Source of the DNA: Strigops habroptila
Taxonomy: Eukaryota > Chordata > Aves > Psittaciformes > Psittacidae
NCBI RefSeq assembly: GCF_004027225.2
Contig: NC_044277.2
Coordinates: 96,159,552 to 96,223,551, forward strand
DNA: 64,000 nucleotides
Direction: 5' to 3'
In this document: piece by piece, positions 1 through 11,900 of the stretch
Numbering within the stretch: the stretch's first letter is position 1
How the letters are laid out: every line of letters starts with the position of its first letter
The notes under the pieces: model-generated
The model's database searches: none
What the model was told of the DNA's origin: nothing
What the model saw: only the letters and a program-made list of their open reading frames with translations
Translations under genes and position numbers: made by a program

Positions 1-262
1 AGGTAAGTAGTCGTCTTCTTTCCATATTTTTAAACTATAGTTCCACAGACTGCTGAATCTTGTATTTCTGTTAAGAGGAGGTGATCTTCTCTTTTCTACC
101 TTTTTTCTCAACTCCTCTCTCCCTGTTCCCAGTTATATGGTCTTGTGTATGCCCTTACATGAGCTCTGGCTCTAAGCATCTTCTCATGACCTGATATTTC
201 TCTGTAACCCTGCTGAAAACTCCTCCCAGGAATTTAAATCAGCATATAATACTAAGTTAGAC

Positions 263-320
263 TAGAACAGGATAGAACAGAAAGAACAGAACAGGAGAGA
301 ACAAAACAGAACAGAACAAT
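263..320. repeat. (GAACA)n-like simple repeat
   Basis: An imperfect array of AGAACAG/AACAG units in RECK intron 6. Confidence 0.8.
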
Positions 321-1751
321 CTTTTAGATACTGTCTTTTAGATATCAGCTTTTAGAAGGACCAAGCTGTTGAAGCAACTCCCTGTATTTTATGAAATTAT
401 AGTACCTGTACCCACCATAGAATACAGTACTAGTCAGGGTGCTGACTTTGCTCTTTGTGTAGGTCTGGATAACTGTTCAGTTTCCCAGAAAATACGTGGG
501 TACATATGTGGGGAGTGTAGCTATAGAGACATGAGAGAATCTTAGATATTTGCTCATAAATAAAGCTGACAACAGCATTAAAAAGTCAGTCTGATCTGAA
601 TTATTAACCATAACTTCATTGCAGAAAGCAGCGTTAATGCCCATCGCTACTGAAGTAGCATTCATGTTTAAGAAATCAGCAGCTTTTCTGCCCACTCAAG
701 CTTACTTTATGAATCTGCTAGGGAACTGGCAGAAGAGAAAGACAGAGAAAACAAAGCAAAAGATAGAACAGTGATATAGGTAAGAAAAATCAAAACAAAC
801 AAAACCACACAAAAAAATCCAGAAGAGCAAACAAATGTGTTCTCTTTAAAGGAAGAACTAAGTCATCAAGACCTGGGAAAATGAGGATAAAAAGGCAATA
901 CTCTGTACCTACACAGAATCTGATACGCCGTTTTCAACTTGTGAATAAAATATTATGAACAAAGATGGCAATATTGAAATTTATAAAACATACTGGTTTT
1001 ATTTGTGCATTAATCTCATCTTTCAGACTTCCCTTTTTTTAAAGCCAAATGTTGCTGAAACTGGTGATTAAAGCCAGTGAGACTACAAGCAGAAGGAATG
1101 GAAAGTGGCAGGCAGACACAGGCAATGCAACCATGTATGCCTTAAAGAAAACTGTCTCAAAGATCTTTTGGTCTTACAGAAATTGAAAAAGGCAGGTGAA
1201 GTTTATCCAGCAGAGAACACTGTCCAGTATTCCTCACCAGAAGTTCCTTGAAGAAAGATTTTAGCCAGTACTGCAGGACCTAACTGGTTTCGCTCTTTTT
1301 GGAGCTCATCAGCTGCAGGTAACGGCTCAAAAAACCAAAACGCGTGCACACAAATACAAATAAAGCAGAACATTTTGCTAAAGGAGTAAGTCTCCCATTA
1401 TAGGGCTTGCTTTTATATTATAAGCATTTTTTCCTAAATGGCTGCCTCTCGTGCCTTGAATGAAAGGTGACAGAAGCTGTTTTCACACCAGAAATTAAGA
1501 GTATTTTACTAAAAATCAAAAGATTATTTTTCTCCCTAAAAACTACCATGGTATTTGTGTTCTACTAACTCTGGCAGAAAAATAAGTTTAGTACTGTCGT
1601 CTTTGGCAACCTAACCACATGAAATATTTGAATATAGATCCCATCCAATTAAGGCCATCTTAATTTAGAAGTATTACCACAGTTAACAAATACACTAGGA
1701 TACAAAATGCTTCACTCTACGCAATGAAAGTCCTGTTAATCTCTCCTTGAC

Positions 1752-1845
1752 TTCACAGAATCACAGAATGGTTTGGGTTGGAAAGGACCTTAAGATCATC
1801 TAGTTCCAACCCCCCTGCCATGGGCAGGGACACCTCACACTAGAC
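1752..1845 (-). mobile_element. CR1 LINE 3'-end fragment
   Basis: The plus strand reads CACAGAATGGTTTGGGTTGG, then a CATCTAGTTCCAAC segment and CCTGCCATGGGCAGGGACAC, which is the reverse complement of the CR1 3' terminus. It is short, as 5'-truncated CR1 copies usually are, and lies in RECK intron 6 in sense orientation. Confidence 0.88.
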
Positions 1846-2996
1846 TTCATTTAATCTTCAAATTTGTCAACAGAAGATAAAGTCAGAAGGTAACATACTA
1901 AGGTTTAGTGGAGTCAGATGAAGTTTCAAATGACAGTGGACATCTGTTAAGAACTTTAAAAACTTACAGTAATTAGCAACTGAGGCTAAAATTATCCTCA
2001 GTTACATAAACCAGTAAAGAAGTGATAATACTTGCACAGTAAGGTAGAACAAAATTACTGCAACTTCAATTCTGGCAAGATCATTGAGTGTTCTATCAGC
2101 CTTCTTTGAACAGTAGAGAATAGAGACAAAAAGCACCACCAGATAAGATGCCAATAATATTAGCTACATTGTGTAGTATATGGTCAGAGTCCACCCTGAA
2201 TTCATTAAATAGTACTTCCAGAGGCCACACGCAGCCATGTTCCTTAGGAGTTAATGAAAACTGTTTTGGAAACTTTTCCTTAACAGCATCTTGAGTTATA
2301 GTCTACTGTCTCTGAGTAATCCACACAATCAGATAGGAGCTAAAAACTGCTGACCACATGTTTCAGAAGAGGTAATTAGTAGCCAGCATTCACTAAAACC
2401 TCAGCATAAAGCAGGATCATATGACCCTAGAAGATAAACCAAGCCAATACTGAAGCACAGTGAATATTTTTCTGAATCCCTTCTACAGCACTTTTAAGCT
2501 GCAGGCACTGCATTTGAAGTTTCTGTATTTAAAAACTGTAAGAAAACAAAGTCAGATTGAGCTAATCAGTGCTCAAATCTGTGAGAGCAAAAACACCTGT
2601 AAGCAGTCCAGGGACATCAAAAGTGTTTACTAGTGTGTGTCAAAAATAGTTTTCAGAGTGGAAGCTAAGTAACCAGCACCATTTCCAATTACATTTTCAC
2701 TGCATGGCAGGTGTCAATAGTGCTCAGCTGTAGCAAAGCTCTTGATATCGATTAACTAGAGAAGTCTGAATATCTTATTTAATACACATGAGATAAGAAC
2801 TGGAGTTCTTAATGTGCAGAGAGATATGCAATGTAGAAACTGATGAGCTGCAATCTAATGGAAATTTTAGTACTACCCTTTCCACGCACAGAAGAAAGAA
2901 TAGTGATCTTTCAGTAATAAAGCCTTTACAGCTTATTTCAAGCTTTATAAACTACTCTCAGTTACTCCTCTGAGCATCTATTCCATGCAGTCTTGT

Positions 2997-3013
2997 AAAA
3001 AAAAAAAAAAAAA
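2997..3013. repeat. Poly-A tract (17 nt)
   Basis: Uninterrupted run of 17 adenines on the plus strand, with no retroposon recognised beside it. Confidence 0.9.
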
Positions 3014-3950
3014 TGAACCTCAACTTTACACAAAACTTAAAAACAAGTAAATCCTACATAAAATCCATACAGCCTCCACTTCTTTTTTCTTCCTTGACTA
3101 CTACCTACCTTCTTTTTAGAGGAAGATGAACAGGATAGTAGAAAGCTGAAAGAAGTAGTGAAAGATAAGAGTTGAAATGCATAGAAGTAGAGAAAAAAAA
3201 AAAAAGATGACGACAAAATGAGTACCTGAGAAGCAGAAGATGGGAAAAAGGACTACCAGAATAAAATCTTTTAAAAGAAGGCAAGTGGAGTACATTTCAG
3301 TAACACTCAAAAATACTCAGCAAGTTGTGTTAATTTTTTAATTTCTGTATGCAGTGCTATTTGAAGATAAAAACTATTTAATAGGACACACAATATTCAA
3401 TGCAGTAATCAAAAATGAACAGGTTATTACAACACGATTTATTTCTAAAATGTGTAAAATCTCTAAATTAGAAGCATCACAAACTTCATGAATATTTATA
3501 GTAAAAGTAATCCAGAAACATGATGAGCAGAAAAAGCAGCTTCAGTTAACCTTGTGAAAAGCTAGCACATCAATGCTACAGTGATTCTGCTACTCTACAA
3601 ACCTGAGACTCCGCTTAGCAACTTCAAACTTTGTGACACCTCCTGCTTGGAGTTTGGGGTTTTTTCATTGCTCTGAACACTATGCCCTATCCTTGAAGAC
3701 TTACCTTTTTCTTCACGCTCACTAACTTAGTGGGAAGCTGAAGGGTAACTCATGAAATTGCTTCCCCAGTCTCAAAAGATTAAAGAAAAATACTATGCAC
3801 AGTTCAGTCAAGTATTGTATGAAGCTTGTGAAAATCCTCTGGGAAATCCTTAAGTAAGTATACTAAGTAAGCTAAGAAAGTTGGTAAGCTACTAGAGTAT
3901 TTACAAAATGGGAATTATACTTTTATATTCTTGATTCAGCTAGTTTTTAC

Positions 3951-4005
3951 TTACATATCATGTAAGTAATATATTTATATATTACATATCATGTAAGTAA
4001 TATAT
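3951..4005. repeat. 31-bp-period tandem duplication
   Basis: A 24-bp segment beginning TTACATATCATGTAAGTAAT occurs at 3951-3974 and again, identical, at 3982-4005. It lies in AT-rich intron sequence. Confidence 0.9.
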
Positions 4006-5861
4006 TCATATCATGAACTTATATATTTAATATCTCAATAACAGAGCTGACGAACAAGCGCTATGATCTATGTTGTAAACTAATTCTCAAATTGGATCCT
4101 CATTTTTAGTAAATGAAGTGTGAATTCTTAAACACAAAGGCAAACACAGTATGTATGATATTGCATTTATATGATTCACAGGCTGGTTTTGATCTTATGT
4201 CACCTCTTTCAGTTTTAACTAACCACTCCCTCCCCAGTTACTCAGTTTCTTCCCCAGCCAACCTAACTGAATACAAAGTATGGTACAGGTCACAGACACA
4301 GAAGCTACCTAGAGACTCCCCCCAGAAGTATTTTTTTGAATCTCCTATCTTATACAAAACTTCCTTGAATTTTATATAACCAATGGGTCGCTTGATGGCA
4401 TTGTAAGTACTATTTTTTGTGAATACCTGTAAGCCTTGATACGTAGGAAAACCTGTCATACAAAATTCTGTAATAACTGAAGATCTATCACGTCAGATGC
4501 TTAATTTCTGTCCCTAACACAATATCTGTATCTACTACTCCGAGATCTCATTTTAAAAGTTCTTTCCTTCTTCACTAATCAAAAGACTGATTCCTTCTTC
4601 CATCACTTTTCTCCCTCTCCTCTTTTAGTGTTGGCACAGATAGAAAAAGTGTTAAGAGTTCTGTACAACAACAGTAAGACTACTCTTGAATAAGAGTTAA
4701 AGACTCACTTTCCAAAATTCCAGATAAAAATCAGAAAAAGAAGAACTAGGAAACATAAATAAGATGACTATCACCATTTTGTAGACATTCTTTAATCTCT
4801 TACCTTTCCTCTCCCGTTTTCCTTCAACTCATATTGGCCAACTTCCTACAGCAATGCAGAAATCCAGAAAAAAAGAAGGAAACAGACCAGCATAACAGAG
4901 GAGAAGCTTACAGATGTTGACAGAAGAGCATATCATAGCATGAAAGGAGACAGAACTACCGAAAATGAAGATTCATTTGTTAAGAGAACAAGCTATGGTA
5001 ACTTCAACAGTGAAGAGTCTAGGAAAATACTATGTAGATTTTTTAGATAACAGGACCAAAGAAAGAGAAAACCGGAATTTAGTGTTTCCTGGAAAAACAG
5101 GAAACCTGCTACACTTCTGCTCAAATCAAGAGAACAGAGAATTGTCCAATATCCTGAACAGCTGATCAGAATTTATGCAGGACTACCTAACTCAGGACAG
5201 GAGGAAGTACGATGAAAAGGGGGAGGAGGAATCTGACTTTTAATTAAGAATCAGACTGAAAGAAAAGAATTCCTAGCAAAGTAGCATTTCTACAAACTGT
5301 GTTATAAAAATATAGGTAAAGGCAGATTCCTGAAAGCATCCTCATGATTGATTTTAAGAGCAGAAATAATTGCAATAAGAGCAACAATAATTGCAAGCAT
5401 TAATAGTTTCACTGATGTTACAAAATCTACTAATTTGGAATTATTTATATTAGGATGGGATACTTAAAAGGTTATTCTTTCCTGAGTTTATGTCTTTAGG
5501 TTACTTTTAAGCTGACTCTTCCACTGCAGAAGCAGAAAGGTTTCTGCTGGAATGGATGCTCATATGCCAACTTCCATGAAACAAACTTTTTTGGAATCTT
5601 TGTCTTCATTTTGAAAGTTTCAATTCAAATTAAGATATATGAAAGCCTAAAAAAAAAAGACATCACCTTTTTGCAGAAAACAATTATACTTTTACAGACA
5701 TTGTAGAGACGTAGAGATCCATTCACATTTGGATGAAAATGAGTATATCCAGAAACATGAGTATAAGACGATTGGACTTCCCCTCTTCTCAGGATACTTT
5801 TTACAGAATTTCTAAACCAGTTGATTCTTAGTAATATATATGCAGATACATACACACATAC

Positions 5862-5909
5862 CTCGTATTCCTTCCTGCAGACCTTTAAAACATCATTCTT
5901 TGCAGAAGC
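5862..5909 (-). CDS. RECK: RECK coding exon 6 (last in window)
   Basis: This 48-nt, phase 0-0 exon encodes ASAKNDVLKVCRKEYE (residues 113-128), matching mammalian ASSKNDISKVCRKEYE. The acceptor is TGTCTTTCAG and the donor CGAG|GTATGT. The next exon, which should begin NALFSCISRNEM-like, was not found between 1 and 5861, so it lies outside the window. Confidence 0.95.
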
Positions 5910-8900
5910 CTGAAAGACAGATTTCTGCATTTGTAGTAGAAAATAATAAAATCATGTTGCAAAAGAAAGATGATTTTACGTTTATATTATATGTATTATT
6001 AAATGTGATTATATATTAAATGTATTATTTAATACATTATATAAGAATATATTATTTAATACATAATATATTAAGTATATATTAAATTTATTATTAAATG
6101 AGATAATAATGATTCATGATCTATTTAAATGTTCCTTTTCAAGAACCTAAAGAATCCATGTAAAACTGTAAGAACAAAAAGCAGAAACCATGACCGTCAA
6201 TCACAGAATCAACTACATTGGAAAAGACCTTCAAGAACATTAAGTACAACTGCTACCCCAGGACCGCCGAGTTCACCGCTAACCATGTCACTAAGGGCCT
6301 CATCTACACTACATTCAATTAAAAAACAAAACCTCACATTTCCACACCAAGTTAGTCGATACCGGAAGCACACAAAGCAACTTCGTTTTCATGAAAGTTC
6401 TACCAGATAGAGCAGAACACAGGAAACATTTACTAAATGGGACAACTTGCGCACAAACATCTCCCCATTTTGCATGCTCGGTACCACTTATGTGCCTCTT
6501 TCCCTTCTCCTCCCTCTTGCACATGCTGTCCTACAGTTCCTGTTGTCAAACCAAGTTGCAGAAATTCTCCCTTCAAACTGCAGACCAGTTTCTTCTGTCA
6601 AGCACCTCTTGTTCCTTTTTCATATGATAGATGTTCAAAATCATTACTACTACTAACATTAGGTATCTTCTCCTCCAGTGATTTAAAACACTGCTAAAAT
6701 CTGACCTTGGATCTATCATATCACCTTCTTCAAAATGCCTCCAAAACCCTCTCAAATTTCAAGAATCAAAATTCAAATCCAAAGATTTCCCATAATCCCT
6801 AATGTTTTGCAAGCATCTATATTTTAGTTTAAATGAAAATCATATGAAATGTATCAACCAGAGTCAGCTAATGTACAAAATATAGCCAAGATACTGAGAC
6901 AGCAGAGTCTGCAATCAAAAATACAGCAATCTGAGTCTAAGAATAATAAGAAATGATGTAACAATCATAAGCTTAAATTAACAGAATTTCATAGGACAGC
7001 ACAAGAAGTGAAAGTTTTTATCAGGTCTGGAAAATACATATTAGAATAAATTTGAAAACTTACTAGAATTCCATTTGGGAACAGATAAAGGTACCTTCTT
7101 TTCAGAAGATCAAAAGTACACAGTTTGCTTACTCACTCCTCTTTTCCACATTACTCAGTTTGTGTAGTCATTGCTCATCTCTTGCCAAATATTTTAAACT
7201 ATATGCTTTTGGGTGAAGGTAGCATCTTTATTTTTTGCATGACAACAATTTGCAGTAGGCTGCTGGTCCAAGATTAAGATTACACAGGTAACATGCAAGA
7301 TACTACACTGAACTTTAAGTACATCTGTGCTCCAGAACTGAGTTACAAGGATGATGATAATAACTACATGCTCTTTGAATCTGAAGATGCTTTTGACGTT
7401 ACAAGCCTTTTTTTTTTTTTTCTGGGGTGGGGGGAGAGAGGAGAGGGAAAATCACGAAATGCTTCACAGATTTTTTAATAAAAAGGTCATTGCTAAATTT
7501 ATATATTATGCTTCCATTGTCACTTGACAAAAATAGTGATATACTGAGACTAATACCAACTTTGTTCCATTTGATGATTAAAAACCTCTGTGAAGAGGCA
7601 CAAAGTCTATTTTGGGGCTGTAACCACAATGCTGCATCACTAAACATTACACTGCAAAGAAAGAAAGCTTAGAAACAGCCATATGTTGTCTTCCACTCAG
7701 CATTATTTTAAAATAACTTTCATGTAAAGATTGTGACCAAAAAATTTCAAGAAATTAAGTTCAACATAACCAAAGAAAGCTTCAGAATCTTTATTGATTC
7801 ATTCAATAAATTACTATAAAGTAAGAAACTAGAGCGCATCAGCAATAATCACATGCCTACTACTTGCAGACATGAAGTCGACTAGCTCCATTTGCCAAGT
7901 GCAGTAGTGCTAGGACAAGACTGCAGCCAAGGACTGGAACTGCTTTACTGTCAAAGTTACAAACACAGTAAGATTTCATCTTATTTTCATTACTGAGTAA
8001 TTAAATGTGGCATCAGAATGTACAAAAAAGGCAAAGCTAACTAAGGTCTTTAAACTTCCTCTTCAGACTCATCAAGTCACAGCAAGCAGCCTAGTCCTAC
8101 AGCACAGTTGAAAATACATACCTCAAAAAATCCCTCCCCAGCCCACCACTAATTTTAAATTAGATTTTCATTTCAGTAAACTGAACTTTTACTTTTTTCA
8201 CGAAAAATTCCCTTTAAAAACATAAATTATTTTGGGTTTAGGAATTTGATTGCTGGCATTTATCACCATTTATCACTGCACTACTATATTCTGGGCAGTA
8301 TATAGTCATATGTTGTAATTCAAAAAAGAGTTTATGTAATAATTTAATTTTGATGTAAAAATTACATTAAGGCTGAAGTTCATAAACAGTAATACAGAAA
8401 TTAATTCAACATGGCGTCATTTGACATTAACCACAGAAAAACAAGGAGAAAGCCTTACCTGTTTACATGCTTGCCGACATTCCACAGCAATAGCTAGCTC
8501 ACAGCAACCTAGACCAACCCACCCATCAGGCTTCTTCAAAACTCCTTTGAAAGTAAGATGACAGTACATGTAAGAGTGGAAAGAGAAACTATGCCATCAT
8601 TTTCCCTTCCCTCCCCAGGAGTCAGTTACTTTTCAAATTTGATAATCTTGTTCTCATTCAAGAAGCCTATTTACAGATTACATTTTAATTGGAATTTATG
8701 AAGTAATTCCAAGCCAACTTTAAGCAAGAAAAGAGCAAGACTGTGCTTTAATAAATGTCGAACTTTGCAATTATGAAGCAACTTCTATACACTGAGTTTA
8801 AAGATGCTTTATGCAAACTGTTTTATAAGTTCACTGGAAGTACCAAGAGTTTGATAATATGATTTACCTTATCTGAAATTCAAGTCAACAGAAACCAACA

Positions 8901-11900
8901 GGAAAAGAAACCTTCATTAACATTATCTTCTACAGACACATCCTCTCGTTGGTTTCAATAGTATACCTTTCTATGAAATTTTTCAATGCAGAGTATGTTT
9001 CTCACTTTTTCTTCAAGCTTCCTGTACTGGTTTTGGTTGAGATATAGTTAAATTTCTTGATAGTAGCTGGTATGGGGCTATGTTTTGGATTTGTGATGAA
9101 AACAAGTATTGATACTACACAGATGTTTTTATTATTGCTGAGCAGTGCTTATGCAGAGTCAAGGCCTTTCCTGCTTCCCACGTCACCACACCACAGAGTA
9201 GGCTGGGGATGCACAAGCTGGGTGTCAACACAGCCGGGACTGCTGATCCAAGGGATACCCCAGACTATCAGACATCATGCTCAGTAATATAACTGGGGGT
9301 GGAGGTTGGTGGGAGCTGCTGTTGCTTGTGGACTGGCTGGGCAGTGGTTGACTGGTGGTGAGCAATTGTTTTCTTTCGCATATTTTTTTGTTGTTGTTGT
9401 TGTTGTGGTGGTTTTGTTTTGTTCTGTGGTGTAAGTTTTTTCCCCCCTTTCTTCCATTTTTTAATTTTAAACTCTCTTTATCTCAACCCATTAGTTTTCT
9501 TTCTCGCTTTTACCCTTCTGATTCTACCCCCATCCCATTGATGGGGGAGTAAGCAAGTGGCTGTCCGGTGCTTAGCAGCCTACTGTAGTTAAACCACGAC
9601 ACTTCCCCTGTAGTCTGTCCCCATAACAACATTGTCTCATACCCAGAATTATCTTCAATAAAAGTTTCCCATGTCCTTGTCTCTTTTTTCCCCCCTTTAT
9701 TTCACCATTCCCATTATCCTAACTTCTTACCATAAAGCTACACAGAAAAGCAAATCACTGCCCTAAATTGTTTCACCCTCTTAATCTATTCACAAATACA
9801 GAATTTCTGATGTTTTCAAGACATCAGAAATCAAGTAAAAGAATAATGTACGCCTGTACCTATTTCTCTTTAGATATGGAAATAATTAAAGGGAAGTCTT
9901 GACCTATGCAGCTGCCCAGCAGCTGTGGCAAATTTGTAACACTGTTTTCGTAGGGCATGAGGTGGAATTCTTTAGCTCAAAAGAACCACTCATTTTTGTT
10001 ATAAATATTTTAAAAATAAATTTTTTAGGACACGCACAAATTATATCCTTCACATAGAAATAAAAAGTATGAAGTAAAAGAATCAACCACTTAATGCTCT
10101 TAAGCCTACTAGCAATGCCTATTCGGGAAAGTCACATGAGATGTCAAGCTTTAAAAAAGGGAAGTGAAAGAGCTAGGAATGAGACCAGTGAGCTTAAATA
10201 CAGATGCTAAGAAAGTCGTGGAAAAAAGTAATTAAAAATCACTGCAATCAATGGAAAACAATCACCAGTAGGTATTTATGATGAACAAAACTGCCTTTAA
10301 AATACACTTTGTTGGCTTTGCAAAGACAGGTGGCATAGGAAGTCTTAAAAGTATGAGGCTTTCATGACATTCTGATGGGCAAATTAAGAAAATACTAATA
10401 ATAAATTTATAAAGAAGGAACAAAATCTTTTAACTACATTAATACATTTTCCCAGCAAATTAAAATATTAATGACATTTATTAAAATGCAAATTAAAACC
10501 TTAATGCTTGACACATGTAAGGTAGCAGGATTGCTTAGAGGGTGGAGGGAGCAAAGAGGCAAAGGTGAAGAACAGCTTTTGGCTGCAGCCTGCATCCTAT
10601 TAGTTTGAAGTCGCCCAGACCTTCTGGAAACACTGTAGGCCAGTGATTTAAATTAGTTCAAAGAAGCTGTGAAGGCCATGCACAACTACAAATTCAGCTC
10701 ACCTTCCACTTCCATAACTTGGGTACAGAATTAGTTTTTAAGAGACTGATCATCTTTTTGGAAGTGTTAAAGAGATGGCTGTTGTGCACACATAGTGCAG
10801 TGTGTAGTTTGTAATCAATGTTAAAAAAATTCAGAAATTGATGCATTGTTTTCAACTAATTCCAAAAGTAAATGCATATCTACATGGAAGTCATGCACAT
10901 ATGTTTAACTACATATGTACAGTTAATTGCTAAATCAACTTCTCGCCATATTCTATTTTAGGCCTAAAATAATGTAGCAGTTGTTTCTGCACAACTTTCA
11001 TATGTGAAGCCATACAGAGACTATTTCAAGCAAAATAGTTACGTTTGGTAGAATATTTATTTAGTAGGAGTGATGTTTTAGGGCAAAAGCAATCTAAAAC
11101 CCAAAAGAAATACAATGTGCAGTATGAAAACAAGATTTCCAGAAACCTCTGCTGCAATAACCAGCTATATCCAGGAGAAACACATGATAAATACAGCTGT
11201 ACAGCTTTAAGGACAATGTCACAACTGAATAGTCACCAGTGAATCACTACTGAATAATCAAACATCCATATTTTGTGCAATACAGAGCCTGTGGTTTCCA
11301 GAAACACTTTTACTGGAACTAAACTGTGCTAAAAGAATGAAATACAGGCCAGTAAGAATGCTGATAAGTTTCAGCCATAGTTAGTATTTTCTTGCCAAGT
11401 TGCCATGTCCCCAGGTTATTTATGAGTAGCAGACAAGCTTCCTAACAAAAAAATAGGTGTCACATCTTCAAAAGATTCAAACTGCAATTTTAATGCAGCA
11501 ACTTATAAATTAATTTTGTAGTCAAAGTAATTAAAATGTATGTTACACCTTCAATGCACAATTAATTGAACCAAGTCCGTAGTTCTGATTATTCACCACA
11601 TTAACTGATAGAAGTACAATACAGATCCATGAACTATAACACAGACTCTTGTCCTGTATCTCCCAAAAGTTTCCAGAAGCCACATCACATTAGCAAGCTG
11701 ACTTACAACACACATTTTTCTTCTTATTATAAACATTTCACTGCACTCTCCACAAGAGTACTGAAGTCAGAAACAGAGGTAAAAAGCTGCATAAACATGA
11801 AAAATTAGAACGTCATCTGACACATGTATCACCATGATCCCAAGGAACTGGGAGCAAAACAAAAACGAAAATGGAAAAAAAAGTGAAAAACAACTCGGCT

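Larger units (their letters stand above)
1..5861 (-). other. RECK intron 6 (partial)
   Basis: AT-rich intron sequence. Contents recognised are the simple repeat at 263-320, the CR1 end at 1752-1845, the poly-A tract and the duplication at 3951. No further RECK exon was found. The small open frames have no recognisable similarity and no splice-site support. Confidence 0.8.
5910..8458 (-). other. RECK intron 5
   Basis: About 2.5 kb of AT-rich intron sequence with the low-complexity tract at 5975-6112 and a CR1 fragment at 6199-6312. I see nothing else I can name. Confidence 0.85.

Noticed and set aside
1..15. AGGTAAGTAG at the left edge, a strong donor-like motif on the plus strand
   Set aside because: No coding sequence can be read before it in the window and both genes run on the minus strand; a single consensus motif is not evidence of an exon.
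1..5861. Search for RECK exon 7 (NALFSCISRNEM-like)
   Set aside because: No minus-strand frame with that similarity was found, so the exon is taken to be outside the window.
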